Source: CAYTAU01 sp964442075
GTDB taxonomy: Bacteria > Bacteroidota > Bacteroidia > Bacteroidales > CAYTAU01
Direction of reading: 5' to 3'
Length of the DNA stretch: 45,784 nt
Assembly (NCBI GenBank): GCA_964442075.1
Contig: CAYTWH010000028.1
Location: 1-45,784, forward strand
In this document: positions 1 through 6,661 of the stretch, piece by piece
Layout: every line of letters starts with the position of its first letter
Position numbering within the stretch: the first letter of the stretch is position 1
Program-made: the position numbers and the translations under genes
Notes under the pieces: generated by a model
Told to the model about the DNA's origin: nothing
What the model saw: only the letters and a program-made list of their open reading frames with translations
The model's database searches: none

Positions 1-133
1 CAAAGAAGCTTACATGGCATCGTACCAACGTTCTGACGCAGGCAAAGAAGCTTACATGGCATCATACCAACCTTCTGACGCAGGCAAAGAAGCTTACATG
101 GCATCGTACCAGCCTTCTGACGTACACAAATAA
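1..133 (+). CDS. C-terminal fragment of a 14-residue tandem-repeat protein (5' end outside window)
   Basis: An open frame starting at base 2 runs to a TAA at 131-133. It encodes three 14-residue units of the form KEAYMASYQPSDAG, ending in a truncated unit and VHK. The units differ mostly at third codon positions (TCG/TCA for Ser, CAA/CAG for Gln), with one Pro/Arg replacement. This pattern argues that the repeat is translated and under selection, not simple non-coding satellite DNA. No signal peptide, start codon or conserved domain can be judged because the N-terminus lies off the window. There is no T9SS sorting domain at the C-terminus. I do not recognise the family. The units are rich in Tyr, Ser, Ala and Met. 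Confidence 0.6.
   Translation, partial: KEAYMASYQRSDAGKEAYMASYQPSDAGKEAYMASYQPSDVHK
2..127 (+). repeat. 42-bp tandem repeat, three copies
   Basis: Three head-to-tail 42-bp copies lie at 2-43, 44-85 and 86-127. Each begins AAAGAAGCTTACATGGCATC. The copies are nearly identical, and the array probably continues upstream of the window. The period is a multiple of three, so copy-number change would keep the reading frame. Confidence 0.9.
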
Positions 134-199
134 GCCTCTTTATTATGGTTTGGGGGTAGGTATTGAGGCAAAAAACTCAATTTTTCAGAATTTTATACC

Positions 200-271
200 T
201 TAAACCCGCATAATCGTTAGGAGGTTGCAAACAACCGAACTAATGAATCTATAAATCTTAATTCGGGTTAA
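200..271. repeat. Nested inverted repeat in a convergent intergenic gap
   Basis: TTAAACCCG (200-208) can pair with CGGGTTAA (264-271) with one bulge, enclosing a perfect GGTTG/CAACC stem (223-227 and 232-236) with a CAAA loop. It lies between the end of the repeat-protein gene and the end of the minus-strand lipoprotein gene. It could fold as RNA from either side, but there is no U-tract, so calling it a terminator would be weak. Confidence 0.35.
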
Positions 272-320
272 ATAGAATAAGTTTGTTTATAAGTTTCGCA
301 ATCAACTATAAGCAATTAAT

Positions 321-1439
321 TTACTCGGGGGCTTCTAAAATATCACCAAAAACAGCTTGTCTTTTGCCTGTTTCTGCATCAAAAATCTGCACATAGTTAC
401 CGAAGGATTCATTACCTTCCATAATAATTTTATTCTTGTACATTGATAATGTAACTTTGTTTGAATATTTGGAATGACCTACATTCATTTGTTTTACATC
501 TGCTGTCCATTTCATTTTTCTTGTATTAAGATCAAAACAATGTAGGCTTGATCCGGTTGCTATAGGGTGATAATTTGCAATATAAAGTAAATTGTCTTTT
601 AAAATAAATTCACAGGCAGGATCTCCATACTTAATCTCAAATTCATACTTTGTATTGTCTGTCATCTGAACCTTAAAAAGGTCCTTATCTTGAGTGACGA
701 AACCAAGCAGATTTTCTTCATTATTGTCTAGTATCAGTCCATTAGCAGTTTTGTTATATTCTGTTATTGTGAAATCATCCATTGATAGTATTATGGTTTT
801 AAATGTATCGGCAAAGGCAATATGCGAGGTAAAAATCATTTGAGATGCTGTTAAATCTGTATAATAAAGATAGCGATTATAATTATTTGTATTAGGTTCT
901 GGATGGTCAATATATGTGTGCTCAATTTCTTTGTAGAGAAGTTTTTTACCTTCAGCAGTGTATTTGCAAATCTGGTAGTGAGTAGTGTATCTATCTTCCA
1001 TAAAAAATATAATATCATTTTTATAGGGTAAAAGATAAACGTAATAGTCATACACTTCGGGTAAAGGATCTTCAACTGGAAGTTTAATAATATTTATGAG
1101 TTTATTGTTTTCAAAAATATTTATCTGATATATTCTCTTTTCTTTGTTTTGTTCAACAACAAAAGACTTTCCATTAATATATATTGAATCAGAAATTGGA
1201 TTAGAAAAACGATGTGCATATTTTGAGCAGTTTTTAAAGTTTATTGATGACATATCATTAATCAAATCAGCATTGTTCTCATCAAGGTTAATAAAGTAGC
1301 CTTGAAAGGGATACAAATTACTACATTCTAATGTGTCAGGAGATTGATTATTGTTGTTATCATCTGTAGAAGTTTGCGGTGTAGTGCAGGAAAATATACT
1401 TACAAGTATTAAAATAAAAAATGTGTTCATAGTATTCAT
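321..1439 (-). CDS. Putative lipoprotein, beta-propeller-like
   Basis: This is a 372-residue predicted lipoprotein. The N-terminus has a hydrophobic stretch ending in IFSC, giving a lipidation Cys at residue 18 (or 15 if the second ATG at 1430 is used). A Ser/Thr/Asn-rich linker follows. The body contains recurring beta-strand blocks such as CFDLNTRKMKW and QIFDAETGKR, typical of PQQ-like or WD-type propeller blades, so a propeller fold is likely. No catalytic motif is visible. The gene starts 1 nt after the stop of the upstream minus-strand lipoprotein gene, so the two are probably one transcript. The function is unknown. It may be a surface- or periplasm-facing binding protein, but this is inferred from fold and lipidation only. 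Confidence 0.8.
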   Translation of the reverse strand: MNTMNTFFILILVSIFSCTTPQTSTDDNNNNQSPDTLECSNLYPFQGYFINLDENNADLINDMSSINFKNCSKYAHRFSNPISDSIYINGKSFVVEQNKEKRIYQINIFENNKLINIIKLPVEDPLPEVYDYYVYLLPYKNDIIFFMEDRYTTHYQICKYTAEGKKLLYKEIEHTYIDHPEPNTNNYNRYLYYTDLTASQMIFTSHIAFADTFKTIILSMDDFTITEYNKTANGLILDNNEENLLGFVTQDKDLFKVQMTDNTKYEFEIKYGDPACEFILKDNLLYIANYHPIATGSSLHCFDLNTRKMKWTADVKQMNVGHSKYSNKVTLSMYKNKIIMEGNESFGNYVQIFDAETGKRQAVFGDILEAPE

Positions 1440-1440
1440 A

Positions 1441-2091
1441 TTAATTATGTTTAATTATAATTTCTTTTTCAGAAATACTTTTAAAAAGTATTGGATAACT
1501 AAATACTATAGCTCTTTTTTTCTCGTCTGCTTCATTTAAAGTTATATTTTCAAGCTCTTCACCATTAGTTAATAAAAGTTGACCATCAATGGTGATAATA
1601 AAAAAATCTTCTTTGTTATCCAATTCAATTTTTTCACCACTGCCATTCCAATCTCTATAATAGCTTAAGGTTTCTTTAGGTTTTATCAATGTAAAGTAAT
1701 TCTCCTCAAACTTTTTAAATATTTCCGTTTTGTTAAATATAGTATCAGGAATGATTTGTTCTTCATTAACAACTTCCCTGTATGGTTTTTTATAAATACC
1801 CCATTGGTTAGGATAAATAACTTTCCAGTAATCTGTAAGGTCAACACCTATTGATTTATCACCTATATTTTTTATTGAAAACTTCATAAGAAAGTTACTG
1901 TTTGTTGAAGAATGAAAAATTGCTTTTTCTACATATATTTCAACAAGTTTTCCTTTGTAAATTAAATGTTGGGAGGCAGTATCAATCTGTGACATTGTTA
2001 AATAATCCTTACTAGTGTTAGCATTACTGCTTGTTTGATAGCAATTTATTATTAGAGCTGCTGCAAATAAAATTGTCAAAAGTTTTTTCAT
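1441..2091 (-). CDS. Putative lipoprotein of unknown function
   Basis: This 216-residue protein starts MKKLLTILFAAALIINC, a charged N-region and hydrophobic core followed by Cys17. Asn at -1 is not the usual Gly/Ala/Ser, so lipidation is likely but not certain. The mature part holds predicted beta-strands (KGKLVEIYVEKAIFH, NFLMKFSIKNIGDKSIGVDL) that resemble an immunoglobulin-like or DUF4352-type sandwich. I do not recognise a named family. It is the first gene of a two-gene minus-strand unit with the propeller lipoprotein. No TAnnTTTG motif was found upstream. Confidence 0.75.
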   Translation of the reverse strand: MKKLLTILFAAALIINCYQTSSNANTSKDYLTMSQIDTASQHLIYKGKLVEIYVEKAIFHSSTNSNFLMKFSIKNIGDKSIGVDLTDYWKVIYPNQWGIYKKPYREVVNEEQIIPDTIFNKTEIFKKFEENYFTLIKPKETLSYYRDWNGSGEKIELDNKEDFFIITIDGQLLLTNGEELENITLNEADEKKRAIVFSYPILFKSISEKEIIIKHN

Positions 2092-2422
2092 AGTTGTTGT
2101 TTTAAAATCAATTTTATTTAGGATACAATTGTGTTAAATATTCCATAAATATATTGTTTGTTTATTGTCGCTTTTAGAGTTATTGATAATGGCTCATCGT
2201 TTATGTAATTTTTTTTTTGCAAATGCAAGTTAGTAAAATTAATCATTAATGTTTTTTTACCCTAACTCTAAATGGAGAAAATATTACTAGTCCACTAAAT
2301 CTTCGCCTTAGGCGGACAACTTTCATAACCTGTACCGCAATTTCAGGTTTAACAATCATTAAGCTTTATTAAGAAAACCTAACATAGCTTTACCATATCT
2401 TTATACTGTAAAGATAAATGCC
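2092..2422. other. 331-bp intergenic region with small hairpins
   Basis: This region separates divergent genes and holds no convincing gene. Three short inverted repeats are visible: CGCCTTAGGCG (2304-2314), AACCTG/CAGGTT (2327-2332 and 2344-2349), and CTTTAC/GTAAAG (2388-2393 and 2408-2413), the last ending 9 nt before the next start codon. No TAnnTTTG promoter motif was found on the plus strand. The hairpins may be chance or may act in the leader of the downstream gene. Confidence 0.4.
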
Positions 2423-2980
2423 ATGATATCACTAATTAATAAGAATAAACTTATAATAGGTAAAAGCCAACAAAAAACCATACTGGCTATTTTTGTTGTT
2501 GGTTTGTTTACATTTTTACTTGTTAAAAATTACCGACCTGTTTATGAAATCAAAGATCAACTTTTTGCACAATATTATACACCCTATATTTTAAACAAAA
2601 ATTTTAAAACAAACTATATAGTTGACGATAAGTTACAGAGTGTTGCCAGGCTTCATGACGATGGAAAATACTGCGAAGCATTTAATTTGCTTGTAACATT
2701 AAATCAGGATAAAATTGACTCAAGTCTGGTAAGTTTTATTTATGGTCATATTTATATGGGAATGAATAATTATGAGAATTCAAATTCTGCATTTACAGGT
2801 GTAATATATAGTAGTAATGATAATCTTGCAGATGATGCTCATTGGTATAGAGGCCTGAGTTTGCTAAAGTGCGGATACATTAAGGAAGCACAAGAAGACT
2901 TTGAGTTATTATGTAAAAATGATACCATATATAAAGATAAAGCATTAGACATTTTAAGTCGTATGGTCTTAAAATCATAG
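2423..2980 (+). CDS. Membrane-anchored TPR-like protein
   Basis: This 185-residue protein has one predicted membrane segment near residues 19-35 (ILAIFVVGLFTFLLV). A soluble helical region follows, with TPR-like pairs: DGKYCEAFNLLVTL, FIYGHIYMGMNNYENSNSAF and DDAHWYRGLSLLKCGYIKEA. TPR domains mediate protein contacts. With one N-terminal anchor, the repeats probably face the periplasm or the cytoplasm next to the inner membrane. A strong hairpin follows the gene. Small proteins of this shape often accompany Bacteroidota signalling or envelope genes, but nothing here fixes a partner. A short hairpin sits directly before the ATG. It could be an upstream member of the RRE/ATP-grasp locus, but it is separated from it by a hairpin and the regulator gene. 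Confidence 0.7.
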   Translation: MISLINKNKLIIGKSQQKTILAIFVVGLFTFLLVKNYRPVYEIKDQLFAQYYTPYILNKNFKTNYIVDDKLQSVARLHDDGKYCEAFNLLVTLNQDKIDSSLVSFIYGHIYMGMNNYENSNSAFTGVIYSSNDNLADDAHWYRGLSLLKCGYIKEAQEDFELLCKNDTIYKDKALDILSRMVLKS

Positions 2981-2990
2981 ATATAAAAGC

Positions 2991-3018
2991 ATCGGTGTTG
3001 TTCAAATACAACGCCGAT
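2991..3018 (+). terminator. Hairpin after the TPR gene, possible terminator without U-tract
   Basis: ATCGGTGTTG (2991-3000) pairs with CAACGCCGAT (3009-3018) over ten positions, with one G-T pair and an 8-nt loop. It begins 11 nt after the stop codon. There is no run of T after it, so it may be a transcript-stabilising or weak termination structure, not a classical intrinsic terminator. Confidence 0.5.
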
Positions 3019-3065
3019 ACTATACGGATATCTACCAATTATTAGTTTACTTACAATTTTTAATA

Positions 3066-3073
3066 TATTTTTG
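3066..3073 (+). promoter_or_regulatory. Candidate -7 promoter element (TATTTTTG)
   Basis: This matches the Bacteroidota sigma-A -7 consensus TAnnTTTG. No exact TTTG is found at the expected -33 distance. The implied transcript start near 3078-3080 is consistent with translation of the AraC-type regulator from GTG 3117 or TTG 3090. Confidence 0.4.
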
Positions 3074-3116
3074 AGTTTAATTAAACTTATTGTCTTTTTG
3101 TATATCTAAACAAACT

Positions 3117-3707
3117 GTGAGCACAAAAAAACGACATATCAAGGTCAAGAATATGATCTCTAAATCTTGTATTCGTGTGCTTAAATTTGAGTTTGAACAT
3201 GCCGGGATAATTGTTGAAGAAATGGATCTGGGATATGCTAATATTAAGTATGATACAAAAAAGATAAGTGAAGAACGTTTAATTGAAATATTAACAGATT
3301 GTGGTTTTGAGCTCATAAGATCGAGAGACGAACACATTGTTGAACAAACAAAAACCGCAGTAATTGAATTAATTCATTACCTGAACAATGTAGATTCTAT
3401 TGTTAGAAAATCGGATTATATAGTAGAGAAATTAGGAATGAGTTATCAGCAGATATCTAAACTATTTTCTAAATATGAGAACATAACTTTAGAAAAATAT
3501 ATAATACTAAATAAGATTGAAAGAATAAAAGAATTAATCCTTAGCGAGGAATATACACTAAGTGAAATATCTTATATGATGGATTACAATAGTGTGCAGT
3601 ATCTTTCAAATCAATTTAAAAAAATAGCAGGTATTTCGGTAAGTGAGTTTAAGCAGATGGACAAACCTCCACGAACTGCTATTAATGAACTTGTAAAAAT
3701 ATCGTAA
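3117..3707 (+). CDS. AraC-family regulator with N-terminal HMA-like (ferredoxin-fold) domain
   Basis: This is a probable transcription regulator. Residues 1-70 form a heavy-metal-associated-like beta-alpha-beta fold (start RHIKVKNM; end LTDCGFELI). The last 100 residues are an AraC-type double helix-turn-helix: YIVEKLGMSYQQISKLFSK, then YTLSEISYMMDYNSVQYLS and the family-typical NQFKKIAGISVSEF. No ATG precedes the domain. GTG 3117 gives a 196-residue protein that starts just before the first HMA strand, and TTG 3090 is an alternative. In classical HMA domains the loop is MxCxxC. Here it is MISKSC, so one metal-ligand Cys is lost and metal sensing is doubtful. The gene sits directly upstream of and codirectional with the RRE/ATP-grasp operon, so it is the natural candidate regulator of that operon. 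Confidence 0.85.
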   Translation: MSTKKRHIKVKNMISKSCIRVLKFEFEHAGIIVEEMDLGYANIKYDTKKISEERLIEILTDCGFELIRSRDEHIVEQTKTAVIELIHYLNNVDSIVRKSDYIVEKLGMSYQQISKLFSKYENITLEKYIILNKIERIKELILSEEYTLSEISYMMDYNSVQYLSNQFKKIAGISVSEFKQMDKPPRTAINELVKIS

Positions 3708-3750
3708 CATTAATATGAAATTTTGTAACAACTATGAAAAGAGTATGGAG

Positions 3751-3758
3751 TAAATTTG
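3751..3758 (+). promoter_or_regulatory. Candidate -7 promoter of the RRE/ATP-grasp operon (TAAATTTG)
   Basis: This matches TAnnTTTG exactly. A TTTTG at 3721-3725 could be the -33 box, but the 25-nt spacing is longer than usual. It implies a leader of about 130 nt containing a palindromic repeat before the PqqD-like gene. Confidence 0.45.
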
Positions 3759-3809
3759 CAAGGTAATTTTAAAGGTTAAATGAGCATTAAAAATTATATA
3801 AAATATAAT

Positions 3810-3875
3810 GTCATTGCGATGGCAATCTGCTTTTTAATAAACGGATTGCTTTCTTACTTTGTTCTTCGCAATGAC
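3810..3875. repeat. Palindromic interspersed repeat (GTCATTGCGA type)
   Basis: GTCATTGCGA (3810-3819) is perfectly complementary to TCGCAATGAC (3866-3875). Inside, GCAATC (3822-3827) pairs with GATTGC (3844-3849). The sequence closely resembles the interspersed palindromes of the form 'GTCATTGCGA...GCAATC...GATTGC...TCGCAATGAC' that I know from many bacterial genomes, including Bacteroidota. They are probably MITE-like and non-coding. It lies in the leader, 18 bp before the PqqD-like start codon, where the transcript would form a long cruciform-type stem. Confidence 0.75.
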
Positions 3876-3893
3876 GGATAAAATTAACAAAAC

Positions 3894-4142
3894 ATGAAAA
3901 TTAAAGAAAACATAGCATTAAGCGAATCAGGGTTTATTTTTGACCCCAGTACAGGAGAATCGTATTCATTAAATGAAACAGGTAGTGATATTCTTACCCA
4001 GCTAAAAAAAGGTTCATCGATTGATGAAATAAAGTCATTTTTAATGAACAAATACGAAGTAGAAGAACTTGAAGTTGATAAAGAAATATTTGACTTTCTA
4101 AATATTATTGGACAATACGATTTAATTGATAAGGATGAGTAA
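3894..4142 (+). CDS. PqqD-like RRE (RiPP recognition element) protein
   Basis: This 82-residue protein has the PqqD pattern: an N-terminal beta hairpin (SESGFIFDPSTGESYSLN), then NETGSDILTQLKKGSSIDEI, helices, and a C-terminal FLNIIGQYDLI. PqqD-type RREs form a winged-helix-like fold that binds a leader peptide and delivers it to a modifying enzyme. Some are used outside RiPP pathways as carrier or chaperone subunits. Its stop codon overlaps the next gene: TAA 4140-4142 lies inside the ATP-grasp start region (ATG 4135), an 8-nt overlap. This indicates translational coupling, with the ATP-grasp enzyme as its likely partner. No radical SAM enzyme or obvious precursor peptide is adjacent. Family assignment is strong, but the bound substrate is unknown. 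Confidence 0.85.
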   Translation: MKIKENIALSESGFIFDPSTGESYSLNETGSDILTQLKKGSSIDEIKSFLMNKYEVEELEVDKEIFDFLNIIGQYDLIDKDE

Positions 4143-5181
4143 AAGAAAAATAAAAATTGCTGCAACAGGCTTAAACAATACCGATAATCCGGGACCTGGT
4201 ATTCCTGTAATACGCAGCATATTGGAATCAAAAGACTTTGATGCCGAGATTGTTGGTTTAGCTTACGAAAGTCTTGAACCAGGAATATATATGCGGGATA
4301 TTGTTCCAAAATCATATCAAATACCATATCCCTCGATTGGTACAGAACACCTGATGCAAAGATTAGAATACATTAACTCTATTGAGAAAATTGATGTATT
4401 AATACCAAACTTTGATGCTGAATTATATACTTTTATGAAATCGTCAGAGAAGCTAAAAGATTTAGGGATAAGTACTTTTTTGCCAACATTAAAACAATTT
4501 GAGGAAAGACATAAAGCAGACCTTCCGAAATTTGGCAAAAAATATAATCTTAAGATCCCTAATAGTAAAACAATATATAATGCCGGAGAAATATTTGACA
4601 TTAAAGATGATTTTAAATTCCCATTGCTTGTAAAAGGTAAATTTTATGATGCATACATAGCTTACAATATTGAGCAAATAAAAATGCATTATGATAAGAT
4701 TAGTTCTAAATGGGGAGTTCCGGTAATAATTCAGGAATTTGTTTACGGTACCGAAGTTAATGTTGTTGCTCTGGGCGATGGAAAAGGAAATACTATTGGA
4801 GCCGTTCCCATGAGAAAACAATATATTACCGATAAGGGCAAAGCTTGGGGAGGAATTACTCTTGGCGATAACAAAATGTTAGAATTAACAAAGCAGATAA
4901 TAAAAGATACAAAGTGGCGTGGAGGAATGGAGCTTGAAATAATAAAAACTAAAGATAACGAGTTGTTTATTATTGAGATCAATCCTAGAATTCCTGCATG
5001 GGTATATCTTGCTGTTGGAGCAGGACAGAATATTCCCGAAGCTTTAGTAAAATTAGCATTAGGAATGGATGTGGAGCCTTTTACAGAATATGACGTGGGT
5101 AAAATGTTTATTAGATATTCCTATGATTTGATAACAGATATTAAAGAATTTGAGAAACTTTCTACTTATGGAGAGCTATAG
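4135..5181 (+). CDS. ATP-grasp ligase (PylC/CarB-like)
   Basis: This is a 348-residue ATP-grasp enzyme. An N-terminal Rossmann-like part (KIKIAATGL, residues 4-12) and a central lid (FPLLVKGKF with Lys167; IIQEFVYGTEVN) lead to the metal-binding end of the fold (GMELEII; IIEINPRIPAW with Glu281 and Asn283). ATP-grasp enzymes activate a carboxylate as acyl phosphate and join it to an amine, thiol or similar nucleophile. The order of parts resembles carbamoyl-phosphate-synthase-type ligases such as PylC, which ligates amino acids, more than it resembles Ddl. I prefer ATG 4135 over the upstream TTG 4126 because the latter lies deeper inside the RRE gene. It is followed 48 nt later by the PLP decarboxylase. 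Substrate specificity cannot be read from the sequence. Confidence 0.9.
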   Translation: MSKRKIKIAATGLNNTDNPGPGIPVIRSILESKDFDAEIVGLAYESLEPGIYMRDIVPKSYQIPYPSIGTEHLMQRLEYINSIEKIDVLIPNFDAELYTFMKSSEKLKDLGISTFLPTLKQFEERHKADLPKFGKKYNLKIPNSKTIYNAGEIFDIKDDFKFPLLVKGKFYDAYIAYNIEQIKMHYDKISSKWGVPVIIQEFVYGTEVNVVALGDGKGNTIGAVPMRKQYITDKGKAWGGITLGDNKMLELTKQIIKDTKWRGGMELEIIKTKDNELFIIEINPRIPAWVYLAVGAGQNIPEALVKLALGMDVEPFTEYDVGKMFIRYSYDLITDIKEFEKLSTYGEL

Positions 5182-5229
5182 TGATGAAATGCGTAAATGA
5201 TTTAATGATAAAATAAAACAAACAAACAG

Positions 5230-6585
5230 ATGAAAAAATTATTTGAAAGACCAAGTATCAAAAAATTAAACACAGGAATGCCAAATAAATTTGGTCTTAA
5301 AACAGAATATGAACCAATAACACATATTGATAATGTTGCAGTAAAAGATATTATTGACCAGTATGGTTCTCCTGTTTATGTTGTTTCAGAAAAGACAATC
5401 AGGGAAACATACCGTGAAGCAAAAAGAGCATTTACTACACGATATCCTAAGGTACAATTTGCATGGTCGTATAAAACAAATTATATGAATGCGGTTTGCA
5501 ATGTTTATCATCAGGAAGGTTCGTGGGCTGAGGTAGTTTCGGGATTTGAATATGATAAAGCTTTAGAAAATGGAATAAAAGGAGAACATATCATTTTTAA
5601 TGGTCCTGATAAATCTAAAGAAGATTTAACAAAAGCAATAAAAAACGCTTCTTTAATCCATATAGACCATGCTGATGAACTGTACACAATTATAGAGTTA
5701 GCTGATAAGCTTAAAGAGACTCCAAAAGTTGCTATTAGAATTAACATGGATACAGGTGTTTTTCCTCAATGGTCGCGTTTTGGATTTAATTATGATAATG
5801 GAGAAGCCTGGAATGCATTGAATAGAATAATGTTGAGCAATAAACTTGAGTTAATTGGTTTGCATGCACATATTGGCACTTATATTATGGTTCCAAACGC
5901 TTATGCAGTAGCAGCTTCAAAAATGGCAGACCTTGCAGTTAAGCTTAAACAAAAATATAATCAGGTAATAAAGTATATTGATTTAGGTGGTGGTTTTGCT
6001 TCAAAAAATACTCTTAAGGGTGCTTATTTGCCTGGTACAGATACTTGTCCCTCGTTTGACGATTATGCCGAAGCAATTTCAAATGCATTGATAAATTCTG
6101 AAATTAAGCCCGACAATTTGCCAATGTTGATACTTGAAACAGGAAGAGCACTTATTGATGATGCAGGTTACATACTTGGTACAGTTCTGGCAAATAAAAG
6201 ACTTGCTGATGGCAAACGTGCTACAATTATGGATGTTGGAGTAAATTTATTATTTACATCATTTTGGTATGAACATAAAATAACACCGGCACAGCCCTTT
6301 ACACATCATACTGAAAACACTGTTCTTTACGGACCTCTTTGTATGAATATTGATATTCTAAGAGAAAATATCACATTTCCATTACTGAAAAAAGGAGATC
6401 ACTTTGTAGTTAGTAGGATAGGAGCATATAATATGACACAATGGATGCAGTTTATTACTTTACGACCAAAAATTGTGATGATAGATATGAAAGGTAAATC
6501 ACATATTATTCGCGATAATGAAACTAAAGAGACAGTAACTAAACTGGAAAAACTTCCTGAACATTTAAAAAAGATTGATTTATAG
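5230..6585 (+). CDS. PLP-dependent decarboxylase, diaminopimelate/ornithine decarboxylase-like (fold type III)
   Basis: This 451-residue enzyme has the alanine-racemase-fold N-terminal barrel and C-terminal beta domain of the Orn/DAP/Arg decarboxylase group 2. Visible landmarks are Lys82 in SYKTN (PLP Schiff base), HAHIG (212-216), the phosphate-binding DLGGG (251-255), ETGR (303-306, usually EPGR), GPLCMNID with Cys371 (subunit-interface active-site Cys), and GAY (398-400). All expected catalytic residues are present, so it should be active. It removes a carboxylate as CO2 from an amino-acid-like substrate. The substrate-defining region differs from housekeeping LysA (EPGR is ETGR, and DVGVN replaces the usual segment), and the gene lies in an operon with an ATP-grasp ligase. 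I therefore infer a pathway-specific decarboxylase and not the lysine-biosynthesis enzyme, but LysA cannot be excluded. Confidence 0.88.
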   Translation: MKKLFERPSIKKLNTGMPNKFGLKTEYEPITHIDNVAVKDIIDQYGSPVYVVSEKTIRETYREAKRAFTTRYPKVQFAWSYKTNYMNAVCNVYHQEGSWAEVVSGFEYDKALENGIKGEHIIFNGPDKSKEDLTKAIKNASLIHIDHADELYTIIELADKLKETPKVAIRINMDTGVFPQWSRFGFNYDNGEAWNALNRIMLSNKLELIGLHAHIGTYIMVPNAYAVAASKMADLAVKLKQKYNQVIKYIDLGGGFASKNTLKGAYLPGTDTCPSFDDYAEAISNALINSEIKPDNLPMLILETGRALIDDAGYILGTVLANKRLADGKRATIMDVGVNLLFTSFWYEHKITPAQPFTHHTENTVLYGPLCMNIDILRENITFPLLKKGDHFVVSRIGAYNMTQWMQFITLRPKIVMIDMKGKSHIIRDNETKETVTKLEKLPEHLKKIDL

Positions 6586-6661
6586 GTGTACTACTATAAA
6601 TTTAGTGGAACATTGACAAATGCTAAAATAAAAATAATTTATAAATTTTTTAATATAGATA

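Noticed and set aside
3716..3754. A 12-codon frame just after the AraC-type gene, as a possible precursor peptide
   Set aside because: Too short, no leader-like features, and it overlaps the candidate promoter of the next operon.
5230..6585. Housekeeping lysine-biosynthesis LysA
   Set aside because: Not excluded, but the operon setting and the changed substrate-pocket residues (ETGR, changed segment before the Cys motif) argue for a pathway-specific enzyme.
6586..6661. A possible start for the UT-M23 gene further upstream
   Set aside because: An in-frame stop (TAG 6656-6658) precedes TTG 6662, and no ATG is in frame there.
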